NCBI RefSeq assembly: GCF_022601875.1
Contig: NZ_JAKVIP010000026.1
Span: forward strand, 4,639-62,890
Length of the DNA: 58,252 nt
Reading direction: 5' to 3'
Source of the DNA: Chryseobacterium sp. SSA4.19
GTDB lineage: Bacteria > Bacteroidota > Bacteroidia > Flavobacteriales > Weeksellaceae
The translations under genes and the position numbers were made by a program. This document shows positions 1 through 7,090 of the stretch, piece by piece; the first letter of the stretch is position 1; every line of letters starts with the position of its first letter. The notes under the pieces are model-generated. The model did not search any database and was not told where the DNA came from. It saw nothing but the letters and a program-made list of their open reading frames with translations.

Positions 1-1
1 G

Positions 2-75
2 CTCCTCCTGCTGGGCTCGAACCAGCGACCCTCTGATTAACAGTCAGATGCTCTAACCAACTGAGCTAAGGAGGA
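2..75 (-). tRNA. tRNA-Asn (GTT), copy 1
   Basis: Read on the minus strand this is a complete 74-base cloverleaf. The acceptor stem TCCTCCT pairs with AGGAGGA and is followed by discriminator G. The D arm contains AGCTCAGTTGGTTAGAGC. The anticodon loop CTGTTAA carries anticodon GTT (asparagine), and the T arm contains GGTTCGAGCC. No CCA is encoded at the visible 3' end, so it would be added after transcription. It is identical to the copy about 190 bases to its right, and the two differ only outside the gene. Only the base after the discriminator is visible, because the window starts here. Confidence 0.97.
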
Positions 76-97
76 ATTTTCCTTCATTAGAGTGGTG

Positions 98-129
98 CAA
101 ATATAACAGGAATATTAATAGCACGCAAA
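98..129 (-). promoter_or_regulatory. Promoter of tRNA-Asn copy 1
   Basis: On the minus strand a TATATTTG box (98-105) fits the Bacteroidota -7 consensus TAnnTTTG. A TTTG element at 126-129 lies 20 bases upstream, the usual -33 spacing. The box ends about 22 bases before the mature tRNA 5' end, leaving room for a short leader removed by RNase P. Confidence 0.8.
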
Positions 130-237
130 TTTTTATTTTATAAATATTGAAATTTTTCCTTTAATAAAGGGCTATTAAAGCTATTTGGCTATTTTTCAAT
201 TAATTAATGAATGAGGTATTTTTATTATCTGATATAG

Positions 238-266
238 AAAAAGACCTACATTTCTGTAAGTCTTTT
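238..266 (-). terminator. Intrinsic terminator after tRNA-Asn copy 2
   Basis: Arms AAAAGAC and GTCTTTT enclose an inner TACA/TGTA pairing with a short loop. Read on the minus strand the hairpin is followed by a T-rich tract. It lies directly downstream of the right-hand tRNA-Asn gene, so the two tRNAs appear to be separate transcription units. Confidence 0.75.
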
Positions 267-268
267 AG

Positions 269-342
269 CTCCTCCTGCTGGGCTCGAACCAGCGACCCTC
301 TGATTAACAGTCAGATGCTCTAACCAACTGAGCTAAGGAGGA
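269..342 (-). tRNA. tRNA-Asn (GTT), copy 2
   Basis: This 74-base gene is identical in sequence to copy 1: same acceptor stem, D arm, GTT anticodon and T arm. The bases after discriminator G read CTA, so CCA is not encoded. It has its own promoter on the right and its own terminator on the left, so it looks independently expressed rather than part of a tRNA operon. Confidence 0.97.
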
Positions 343-366
343 ATGTCCTTCTGTTTTTAAGTGGTG

Positions 367-398
367 CAAATATAGGACGAATATTTATACACCGCAAA
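367..398 (-). promoter_or_regulatory. Promoter of tRNA-Asn copy 2
   Basis: On the minus strand a TATATTTG -7 box lies at 367-374 and a TTTG -33 element at 395-398, with a 20-base spacer. The geometry, and the GTGGTGCAAATATA context on the plus strand, are the same as for copy 1, so the duplication included the promoter. Confidence 0.8.
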
Positions 399-424
399 TA
401 TTTTACTTAAAAATTTAAAAAATA

Positions 425-1774
425 TTATAATTTCCCAGCAAAGATTTTGAAAATATCACTTCCGAAAATCAGTAACATCAAGCCTAACAGGAAGATGACT
501 CCGATCATCTGAGCATTTTCCAATACTTTCTGAGGCACCGGTTTTCCAACAATGATCTCATACAATGTGAAAATAACGTGCCCGCCATCTAATCCCGGGA
601 TAGGAATTAAGTTCAAAAATGCTAACCAGACTGAGAACATAGCGGTGAAGCTCCAGAATGCAGGCCAGTTAATGGAAATGTCACCGTTTGCATCTTTATC
701 AACTGGCATGTTCTTAACGATGGCGATAGGTCCGCCAACGTTTTTATAGCCCTGGATCTTAGAGTTGAACATAATTTTAAACTGCTTTACCTGCATCGTT
801 AAAGCTTCAATAGTTCTTACGAAACCTCTTGGGATTGCTTCACCAAAAGAATATTTCTTATCCGTAACAACACTGGAAAGGCCTTTGTAGTCCACAGCCA
901 CTCCTAATTTTCCATTTTTATCTACAGATGCAGCAACTGTTTCCGGTTTCCCGTTTCTCATTACGTCAATCTGTACTGTTTTTCCCTTGTTTTCATTTAA
1001 AATGGTTGCCACTTCATCAAAGAAAGGGGTTTGTTTTCCGTTAATGGCAATTACCTTATCTCCTTTTGTCAGACCGGAGGATTTTGCAGCAGGGGTTGCC
1101 AAAGAGTCAATAGTCATTGGAATTCTGGGAGTAATGTATAATTTTGCCTCTTTTTGCTTCAGAACATCTGCAACTCCGTCTTTATTAATCGGGAATGTCA
1201 CTTCCTGTCCGTTTCTGAGTACAGTTACATGATCACCTAATAGAATATTCACAGATGCATTTTCCAGTCTTTCAGCAGGTTTTCCGTCAATGCTGATGAT
1301 TTTATCACCACTTTGGAATCCCATTTTTCTTCCGGCATCCGATACACCGATCCCACTATTGAATTTCGTAAGGTCAGTATAGGTCTCTCCGTTAAAAAAA
1401 GAAAGGGAACTGTAAATCAGCCATGCCAGAAAAAAGTTTACCGTAACACCTCCCATCATGATGATCAGCCTCTGCCAGGCCGGTTTGGCTCTGAACTCCC
1501 AAGGCTGTGCGGGCTGCTTCAGCTGTTCGGTATCCATGCTTTCATCCACCATTCCGGCAATTTTTACATAACCTCCGAAAGGAAGCCATCCGATACCGTA
1601 CTCAGTTTCGCCCACTTTTTTCTTTACCAGTGAAAACCACGGATCAAAGAACAGATAAAATTTTTCAACTTTGGTTTTGAACCATTTGGCGGGTAAGAAA
1701 TGCCCGAGTTCATGAAGGATAACTAAGATAGAAATGCTCAATATAAATTGAAACAGTTTGATTGCTATTTCCAT
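425..1774 (-). CDS. rseP: RseP-type site-2 membrane zinc protease (M50 family)
   Basis: This is an intramembrane metalloprotease of the site-2 protease family. In other bacteria RseP cleaves anti-sigma factors and leftover signal peptides within the inner membrane. The HELGH zinc motif is at residues 21-25 inside the first membrane segment. Two PDZ-like domains follow in the periplasmic part (roughly residues 130-220 and 225-300). The second conserved motif, NLIPIPGLDGGH, is near residue 390 with membrane segments around it. The length of 449 residues is normal for the family. It is the last gene on its strand before the tRNAs and has a good promoter about 25 bases upstream. No anti-sigma partner is nearby, so its substrate cannot be inferred. 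Confidence 0.93.
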   Translation of the reverse strand: MEIAIKLFQFILSISILVILHELGHFLPAKWFKTKVEKFYLFFDPWFSLVKKKVGETEYGIGWLPFGGYVKIAGMVDESMDTEQLKQPAQPWEFRAKPAWQRLIIMMGGVTVNFFLAWLIYSSLSFFNGETYTDLTKFNSGIGVSDAGRKMGFQSGDKIISIDGKPAERLENASVNILLGDHVTVLRNGQEVTFPINKDGVADVLKQKEAKLYITPRIPMTIDSLATPAAKSSGLTKGDKVIAINGKQTPFFDEVATILNENKGKTVQIDVMRNGKPETVAASVDKNGKLGVAVDYKGLSSVVTDKKYSFGEAIPRGFVRTIEALTMQVKQFKIMFNSKIQGYKNVGGPIAIVKNMPVDKDANGDISINWPAFWSFTAMFSVWLAFLNLIPIPGLDGGHVIFTLYEIIVGKPVPQKVLENAQMIGVIFLLGLMLLIFGSDIFKIFAGKL

Positions 1775-1797
1775 TAATGCTTTTTATGTTTAATTTG

Positions 1798-1828
1798 CAA
1801 AGGTAACAATAATCAAAAGGATGCCAAA
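1798..1828 (-). promoter_or_regulatory. Promoter of rseP
   Basis: On the minus strand TTTG (1825-1828) is followed after 19 bases by TACCTTTG (1798-1805), an exact fit to the Bacteroidota -33/-7 pattern. The -7 box ends 23 bases before the rseP ATG, so the leader is short. Confidence 0.75.
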
Positions 1829-1831
1829 TAA

Positions 1832-1856
1832 AAAGCTTCCCGTTTCAGGAAGCTTT
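1832..1856 (-). terminator. Intrinsic terminator of the beta-barrel gene
   Basis: A perfect 9-base stem (AAAGCTTCC/GGAAGCTTT) has a 7-base loop. On the minus strand it runs into a T-rich tract. It sits 22 bases after the stop of the outer-membrane protein gene and just upstream of the rseP promoter, separating the two genes. Confidence 0.88.
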
Positions 1857-1877
1857 GTCATATAATAAGATGGTTTA

Positions 1878-2318
1878 TTATAAATTAATGGAAACACCAA
1901 GGCTGCCATTGTTACCGACTTCTGCAAAAACTCCTATTCTGTCAGTAAAAAAGTATCTTGCTCCGATATGGGCTCCAAGCCCGAAATCACTTCCTACAAC
2001 ACCGATATCAATACCAGGGTATAAATCCAGCTTTTCAGGAAGCTGCAAAGCATCTTTAAGGTGGAAGTTCAGCCTCCCGAAAACAAAGACACGGTTGTCA
2101 TTGTCATTATCTTTATAATTGTCAAAATAAGCATTCAGCCCTCCGCCTACAGATATCAGGTTGTTTAAACCGTAATCATAGGTTCCTGTAATTCCCGTTC
2201 CGTATCCCCAGACACTCAATCCTGCATTAATTTTCTGATCTCCTTTTCCTGTCCACGCCTGTGCATTCATAGCAGTGCCTGTAAAGATCATCATCATGAT
2301 AAAAACCAGTTTCTTCAT
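1878..2318 (-). CDS. Small outer-membrane beta-barrel protein (DUF6646-like)
   Basis: The 146-residue protein starts with a Sec signal peptide (MKK, a hydrophobic core, cleavage near AQA at residues 18-20). The rest is short alternating strands rich in glycine and aromatic residues, for example GLNNLISVGGGLNAYF and FGLGAHIGARYFF. It ends in a hydrophobic strand GVSINL, typical of small outer-membrane barrels. The WTGKGDQKINAGLSVWG start of the mature part resembles the flavobacterial family DUF6646, but I recall that from memory and have not checked it. Function is unknown. It is a single-gene unit with its own terminator. Confidence 0.75.
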   Translation of the reverse strand: MKKLVFIMMMIFTGTAMNAQAWTGKGDQKINAGLSVWGYGTGITGTYDYGLNNLISVGGGLNAYFDNYKDNDNDNRVFVFGRLNFHLKDALQLPEKLDLYPGIDIGVVGSDFGLGAHIGARYFFTDRIGVFAEVGNNGSLGVSINL

Positions 2319-2420
2319 AAATTATACTTTTCAGATTATATTTGAAAAATATCTGCATCAAAAATGAAACCGCAAACAGTAAAAAACCGTATTTTTATTA
2401 AAGTTTTTTGAATACAATTT

Positions 2421-3173
2421 ATGAAGATCACAGGGCTGAATTTGGATATTATCTGGAAAGATAAACCGGGAAACTTTCAACAGATAGAAAAAGAACTGCA
2501 AAACCAGGAAGCCGATATTTTTCTTCTTCCTGAAATGTTTTCAACGGGATTTTGTATGGATGCCTCTGAAATTGCTGACAGGAATCAGGAATCTCTGGAA
2601 TTTTTAAAAAAGATGTCTGCTGAAAAAAATGCTGCATTCTGTGGAAGTGCACCGGTGGAAGAAGAAGGTAATTTTTATAACCGGATGTATTTCGTTCAGC
2701 CGGATTCCCAGGTTGATTTCTATAATAAGCGCCACCTGTTCTCTTTCTCAGGAGAGGATAAGGTGTTTTCCAAAGGAAAAGAACGGGTCATCGTTAAATA
2801 TAAAGGATTCAGATTTCTATTACAGGTATGTTATGATCTCCGGTTTCCGGTTTTTGCAAGGAATAATGATGATTATGATACTGTTTTGTACGTTGCCAAC
2901 TGGCCTGAGAAAAGGGTAGGAGCGTGGGAGCATTTATTAAAGGCAAGAGCGATTGAAAACCTGTCTTTCGTTTTCGGTTTGAACAGGATCGGCACAGACG
3001 GGAATAAACTCTTTTATCAGGAAAGTTCACATTGCTTTTTTGCAGACGGGAAAGAAATTTCTGAAAAAGCCGGAAATGTTATTACTGCAGAACTGAGCAT
3101 GGAAGAATTGAAAGATTTCAGAAATCACTTTCAGTTTTTAAATGACCGCGACTCTTTTTCGATTCAATTATAA
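2421..3173 (+). CDS. Omega-amidase YafV-type carbon-nitrogen hydrolase
   Basis: This belongs to the nitrilase superfamily. The catalytic triad is visible as Glu38 (LLPEMFSTGF), Lys103 (FYNKRHLFSF) and Cys137 (QVCYDLRFP). The LPEMFSTGF and KRHLFSFSGE motifs match the YafV/Nit2 branch. That branch hydrolyses 2-oxoglutaramate or 2-oxosuccinamate to the oxo acid and ammonia, repairing by-products of glutamine or asparagine transamination. The length of 250 residues is normal. It is cytoplasmic, with no signal peptide. It stands alone and converges on the thioredoxin gene across a shared terminator. The substrate is inferred from family resemblance. Confidence 0.88.
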   Translation: MKITGLNLDIIWKDKPGNFQQIEKELQNQEADIFLLPEMFSTGFCMDASEIADRNQESLEFLKKMSAEKNAAFCGSAPVEEEGNFYNRMYFVQPDSQVDFYNKRHLFSFSGEDKVFSKGKERVIVKYKGFRFLLQVCYDLRFPVFARNNDDYDTVLYVANWPEKRVGAWEHLLKARAIENLSFVFGLNRIGTDGNKLFYQESSHCFFADGKEISEKAGNVITAELSMEELKDFRNHFQFLNDRDSFSIQL

Positions 3174-3211
3174 TTCCTACAGCATTAGAATCATTATATC
3201 AATAAAAAAAT

Positions 3212-3233
3212 AAACTGTGATTATTCACAGTTT
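3212..3233. terminator. Bidirectional terminator between omega-amidase and trxA genes
   Basis: A perfect 9-base stem (AAACTGTGA/TCACAGTTT) has a 4-base loop. On the minus strand it is followed by a run of T. Its right arm overlaps the trxA stop codon. It lies between two convergent genes and can serve both. Confidence 0.85.
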
Positions 3234-3531
3234 AAGCATATTGTTGTAAAAGCCTGGTTAATGTATTGACATCATGAACACCGCTTTCTTTCCAGAGCAT
3301 TTCTCCCTTTTTAAATATAGCCAGCGTCGGAACTCCGCGAACACCGTACTGAGCAGCCAATGCCGGATACTGGTCTACATCTACTTTAATAATTCTTGCT
3401 TCTTCACCCACATTTTCCTTTACCGTATTCAATACGGAAGACTGTACTTTACAGGGCTGGCACCAGGTAGCGAAAAAGTCGATTAATACCGGCCTTTCCG
3501 AATCTATAATTTCCTGAAATTTTTGTGACAT
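3232..3531 (-). CDS. trxA: Thioredoxin
   Basis: A single thioredoxin domain of 99 residues with active site WCQPC (Cys24 and Cys27). It has the FFATWC lead-in, the conserved cis-proline segment VRGVPTLAIF, and the usual C-terminal helix. It reduces protein disulfides in the cytoplasm. The second active-site residue is Gln rather than the usual Gly of WCGPC, which tends to shift redox potential and suggests a secondary thioredoxin rather than the main one. No signal peptide is present. The next minus-strand gene upstream is the MBL/rhodanese protein, also a thiol and sulfur enzyme, 122 bases away. Confidence 0.92.
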   Translation of the reverse strand: MSQKFQEIIDSERPVLIDFFATWCQPCKVQSSVLNTVKENVGEEARIIKVDVDQYPALAAQYGVRGVPTLAIFKKGEMLWKESGVHDVNTLTRLLQQYA

Positions 3532-3653
3532 CGTTTTCTATTATAATCAAATTATTTGTACATGGTTTTTCATCCTAAACAGCTTTTCATTCTTCCTGTC
3601 TAAAGTGTCATTACATCCAGACCATTCTTTTTTAAATTTCCACTCCTGATGTG

Positions 3654-5063
3654 TTACAACGTTTTTGACTGGCAGGCAAAATTGGTAGTCGGAAATTTTT
3701 CTGTTTTTTTTATTGCACTGAACCCTCCATCTATTTCTGTAAAGTTCCTGATCCCATGTGAATTAAGGATGCTGGCTGCAATCATGCTTCTGTATCCTCC
3801 TGCGCAGTGCAGAAAAAAATGTTCGGAATCATCAATGGTCTTTACCCAGTCGCTGATCAGATCTAAAGGCCTATTGCAGGCATTATCAATATGCTCAGCG
3901 GTATATTCTGATATTTTACGGACATCAATGACGGTTGAGTTTTCTGTAAAAAGTTCTGCAAATTCCGTAGCGGAGATCCGTTTCACATCGTCGGTTTCTT
4001 TGCCGGAGTTTTTCCATGCTTCAAAGCCTCCTTTTAAATATCCCTGCACATTGTCAAATCCTACCCTGCTCAGTCTCATGATGGCCTCTTCTTCAGTTCC
4101 TTCATCAACCACTAATAAGAGCGGGTGTTTTACATCAACAATTAAGGTTCCCACCCATGGGGCAAAATCACCTTTTAAGCCTATATTGATGGAGTTTGGA
4201 ATGAATCCCTTATGAAATTCTGCAGCACTTCTGGTATCCAGGATCAGTGCTCCTGTTTCTTCTGCATAGGTTTCAAAATCCTCAGCGGGAATTGCGGTAA
4301 GGCCTTTGTCCATAACGGTGTCCAGGCTTTCATAGCCACCTTTATTCATTGCAACATTCATCCCGAAATATTTAGGTGGAGCTGTTAATCCGTCTAAAAC
4401 TTCTTTAATAAAAGATTCTTTATCCGGCTGGTTAAGGGCGTAATTCGTTCTTTTCTGATTGCCTAAAATGTCAACGGTTTCTTTCTGCATGTTTTTCCCA
4501 CATGCCGAACCGGCTCCGTGAGCAGGATATACTGTAATGCTGTCGTCCAGAGGCATGATTTTAGACTGTAGGCTGTCGTATAAAATTCCGGCAAGGTCTT
4601 CCTGGGTAAGATTGGTCGCTTTCTGCGCAAGATCAGGCCTTCCTACATCTCCCAAAAATAAGGTGTCTCCTGTAAAAATTGCGTTTTCTACACCGTTTTC
4701 ATCAATCAAAAGATAGGTTGTGCTTTCCATGGTATGACCAGGCGTGTGAAGCACTTTTATTTTTATATTCCCGATGTCAAAAATCTGATAGTCTTCTGCG
4801 ATGATAGCTTCAAATTCCGGCTGTGCCGTAGGACCATACACAATAGAAGCTCCGGTTTTTTTACTGAGATCCAGGTGTCCCGAGACGAAATCTGCATGGA
4901 AATGAGTTTCGAAAATGTATTTTAAAGTAACCTGATCTTTATCCAGGCGATCCAGATAAGGTTTAATTTCTCTTAAAGGATCAATGATTACAGCTTCGTT
5001 TCCGGATACGATATAATACGCACCCTGAGCCAGACATCCGGTATATATTTGTTCGACTTTCAT
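3654..5063 (-). CDS. MBL-fold persulfide dioxygenase-like protein with two rhodanese domains
   Basis: The first ~250 residues form a metallo-beta-lactamase domain of the ETHE1 type: THFHADF (His54, His56, Asp58), TPGHTMES and GDTLFLGDVGRPDL. Two rhodanese domains follow. The first has no catalytic cysteine (the loop reads VVDEGTEEE). The second has a complete active loop, HCAGGYRS. This order matches CstB/BLH-type proteins, which oxidise persulfides and move sulfane sulfur during sulfide detoxification. I chose the ATG at 5063 (MKVEQIYTGC) because homologous MBL domains begin there; the 13 extra residues of a longer frame look like untranslated leader. A possible promoter, TTTG-N19-GATTTTTG, lies about 20 bases upstream. 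The exact reaction is inferred. Confidence 0.88.
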   Translation of the reverse strand: MKVEQIYTGCLAQGAYYIVSGNEAVIIDPLREIKPYLDRLDKDQVTLKYIFETHFHADFVSGHLDLSKKTGASIVYGPTAQPEFEAIIAEDYQIFDIGNIKIKVLHTPGHTMESTTYLLIDENGVENAIFTGDTLFLGDVGRPDLAQKATNLTQEDLAGILYDSLQSKIMPLDDSITVYPAHGAGSACGKNMQKETVDILGNQKRTNYALNQPDKESFIKEVLDGLTAPPKYFGMNVAMNKGGYESLDTVMDKGLTAIPAEDFETYAEETGALILDTRSAAEFHKGFIPNSINIGLKGDFAPWVGTLIVDVKHPLLLVVDEGTEEEAIMRLSRVGFDNVQGYLKGGFEAWKNSGKETDDVKRISATEFAELFTENSTVIDVRKISEYTAEHIDNACNRPLDLISDWVKTIDDSEHFFLHCAGGYRSMIAASILNSHGIRNFTEIDGGFSAIKKTEKFPTTNFACQSKTL

Positions 5064-5343
5064 TATGTGGTGTAACAGTTTAATGTTTTTACTGAAATAC
5101 AAAAATCGTCTTTATTTTGTTTATAACAAACTAAAATAAAAAATCTATACTGATAGAATTAATCTATAAAGTACCACAAAGTTCAATTGATAAGATATTT
5201 TTCAGGATATAATTGATTTTTTTAAATTTTTATTCATTTTCAATTATGTATCATGTGTTTTTTCAATTTACTATTCTGTATCAATTTCTCTTGTAAAGAA
5301 ATATCTGCAAAAAATTTTATATTTATAAGTTTAAAAATACCAG

Positions 5344-6870
5344 ATGGCAGACAAAACACAATTCATTGAAAAACTTAACGCAAAATATACTCCAAAGGGA
5401 GAACATCTTATATTAGGGAAAGCTATGTTTGATGGTGAAGTGATTCCCGAAGTTAATGTTACCATTCCATTAAAGACGATCAACCGGCATGGCCTTATTG
5501 CGGGGGCTACCGGCACAGGTAAAACCAAGACACTGCAGGCTTTTGCGGAACAGCTTTCGCATGCGGGGATTCCGTCTTTAGTATTGGATATCAAAGGTGA
5601 TTTTTCTGGAATCGCAGCAGCAGGTGAAGCAAATCCCAACATTGAGGAAAGGTATGCAAGAACGCAGCTTCCTTACCATCCGCAGGCATTTCCGGTAGAG
5701 CTGATGACTATTTCAGGGGAAAAAGGAGTGAAGCTAAGAGCAACCGTCACGGAGTTCGGGCCGGTTCTGCTAAGTAAAATTTTACAGCTTAATGAAACCC
5801 AGCAGAGCATTATGTCTATTGTGTTCAAATATTGTGATGACAAAGGGCTGCCGCTGATTGATCTGAACGATCTAAAAAAAGTACTTCAGTATGTTACTGA
5901 AAACCCACAGGGAAAAGCAGAACTTTCATCAGATTACGGCTCAATTGCTTCGGCTTCTCTTGGCGCTATTTTAAGGTCGATCGTTGCTCTGGAGCAGCAG
6001 GGAGCTTCTGTTTTTTTCGGAGAATTGAGCTTCGATGTTCATGATCTGCTTCGGCAAAAAGAAGGCAAAGGAGTGGTGAATATTTTAAGGGTTGCTGATA
6101 TTCAGAGCAAACCTCAGCTGTTCTCTACTTTTATGCTTTCGCTGTTTGCCGAAATTTATATGACTTTCCCTGAAGAAGGGGACAGTGGAAAGCCTAAACT
6201 GGTATTATTTATTGATGAAGCGCATCTTATTTTCGACGAATCTTCCAAAGCGCTGGTTTCTCAGATTGAAACCATGGTAAAACTAATCCGTTCCAAAGGG
6301 GTTGGAATCTATTTTATCACCCAGATCCCCGGCGACGTTCCTGAAGCTATACTTTCCCAGTTAGGATTAAAGATCCAGCATGCCTTAAGAGGATTTACCG
6401 CAAAAGACAAAAAAGAAATTTCAAAGGCGGTAGAAAATTATCCTGTAACGGAATTTTATGAGGCCTCCACGCTAATTCAGAACCTGGGAATCGGGGAGGC
6501 TTTTGTAACAGCTCTGGATGAAAAAGGAATTCCCACCCCACTGGTTCATACCTATCTGATCTCTCCCGAATCCAGGATGGACATTCTGAATGATTCCGAA
6601 ATAACTGCATTGACAAATCAATCAGCTCTCGTTTCTAAATATGAAACCGTACTAGACAGTGAATCGGCATATGAAATTCTTGTGCGAAGAATGGAAGCTG
6701 CAGTACAGAAGGCAGCTTCGGTTCAGAAAACAAAGCCGGTTAAAGAAGAACCGGGAATGTTTGAGCAGGTTCTGCAAAGTAAAGCCGGAAGAACATTTAC
6801 CAGTACACTGATGCGTGAAGGTGCCAAAGCTATTCTTGGCATGCTGGGGTTGGGCGGAAGGAAAAGATAA
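5344..6870 (+). CDS. HerA-like ATPase of the DUF853 (YjgR) family
   Basis: A 508-residue P-loop ATPase of the FtsK/HerA superfamily. Walker A is GATGTGKT (residues 54-61) and Walker B is LFIDEAHLIFD (Asp291, Glu292). The segments LILGKAMFDGEV, YFITQIPGDVPEAILSQLGLK and GEAFVTALDEKG are typical of the DUF853/YjgR family. The C-terminal ~70 residues are a basic linker followed by a glycine-rich tail. The family's function is not established; a role in DNA handling is suggested by the superfamily only. It is divergent from the MBL/rhodanese gene across 280 AT-rich bases. No nuclease partner such as NurA is next to it. Confidence 0.88.
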   Translation: MADKTQFIEKLNAKYTPKGEHLILGKAMFDGEVIPEVNVTIPLKTINRHGLIAGATGTGKTKTLQAFAEQLSHAGIPSLVLDIKGDFSGIAAAGEANPNIEERYARTQLPYHPQAFPVELMTISGEKGVKLRATVTEFGPVLLSKILQLNETQQSIMSIVFKYCDDKGLPLIDLNDLKKVLQYVTENPQGKAELSSDYGSIASASLGAILRSIVALEQQGASVFFGELSFDVHDLLRQKEGKGVVNILRVADIQSKPQLFSTFMLSLFAEIYMTFPEEGDSGKPKLVLFIDEAHLIFDESSKALVSQIETMVKLIRSKGVGIYFITQIPGDVPEAILSQLGLKIQHALRGFTAKDKKEISKAVENYPVTEFYEASTLIQNLGIGEAFVTALDEKGIPTPLVHTYLISPESRMDILNDSEITALTNQSALVSKYETVLDSESAYEILVRRMEAAVQKAASVQKTKPVKEEPGMFEQVLQSKAGRTFTSTLMREGAKAILGMLGLGGRKR

Positions 6871-6897
6871 TTGTAGAATTTTTGTTATTTTAGCAGG

Positions 6898-7005
6898 ATG
6901 TCTTCACAGGAGATCAATTCATTGTATGGAATGCTTCATTTTTTGATATCTGAAAATTTCAGACGTGTCAATACGTTCTCAAAATCAATAGAAGATATGG
7001 CATAA
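6898..7005 (+). CDS. Possible 35-residue small protein
   Basis: An ATG-to-TAA frame encodes MSSQEINSLYGMLHFLISE and 16 more residues. It sits 27 bases after the DUF853 gene and 85 bases before the exonuclease gene. The upstream sequence TTTTTGTTATTTTAGCAGG resembles the -7 region (TAnnTTAG) seen before other genes here, and the ATG lies close to where transcription would start. It could be a real small protein, the remnant of a longer gene, or chance. I recognise no family. Confidence 0.3.
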   Translation: MSSQEINSLYGMLHFLISENFRRVNTFSKSIEDMA

Positions 7006-7090
7006 GTTGTGTTATTAGCTTATTGTTATTCAAACTATGCTTTAATGACAATAAGTTTAAAGATTAATTAAAGAATTTCTATAAAATTAA

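Noticed and set aside
3649..4215. 188-residue plus-strand reading frame
   Set aside because: It lies wholly antisense to the MBL/rhodanese gene, whose domains and motifs are clear. It shows no motif and no promoter.
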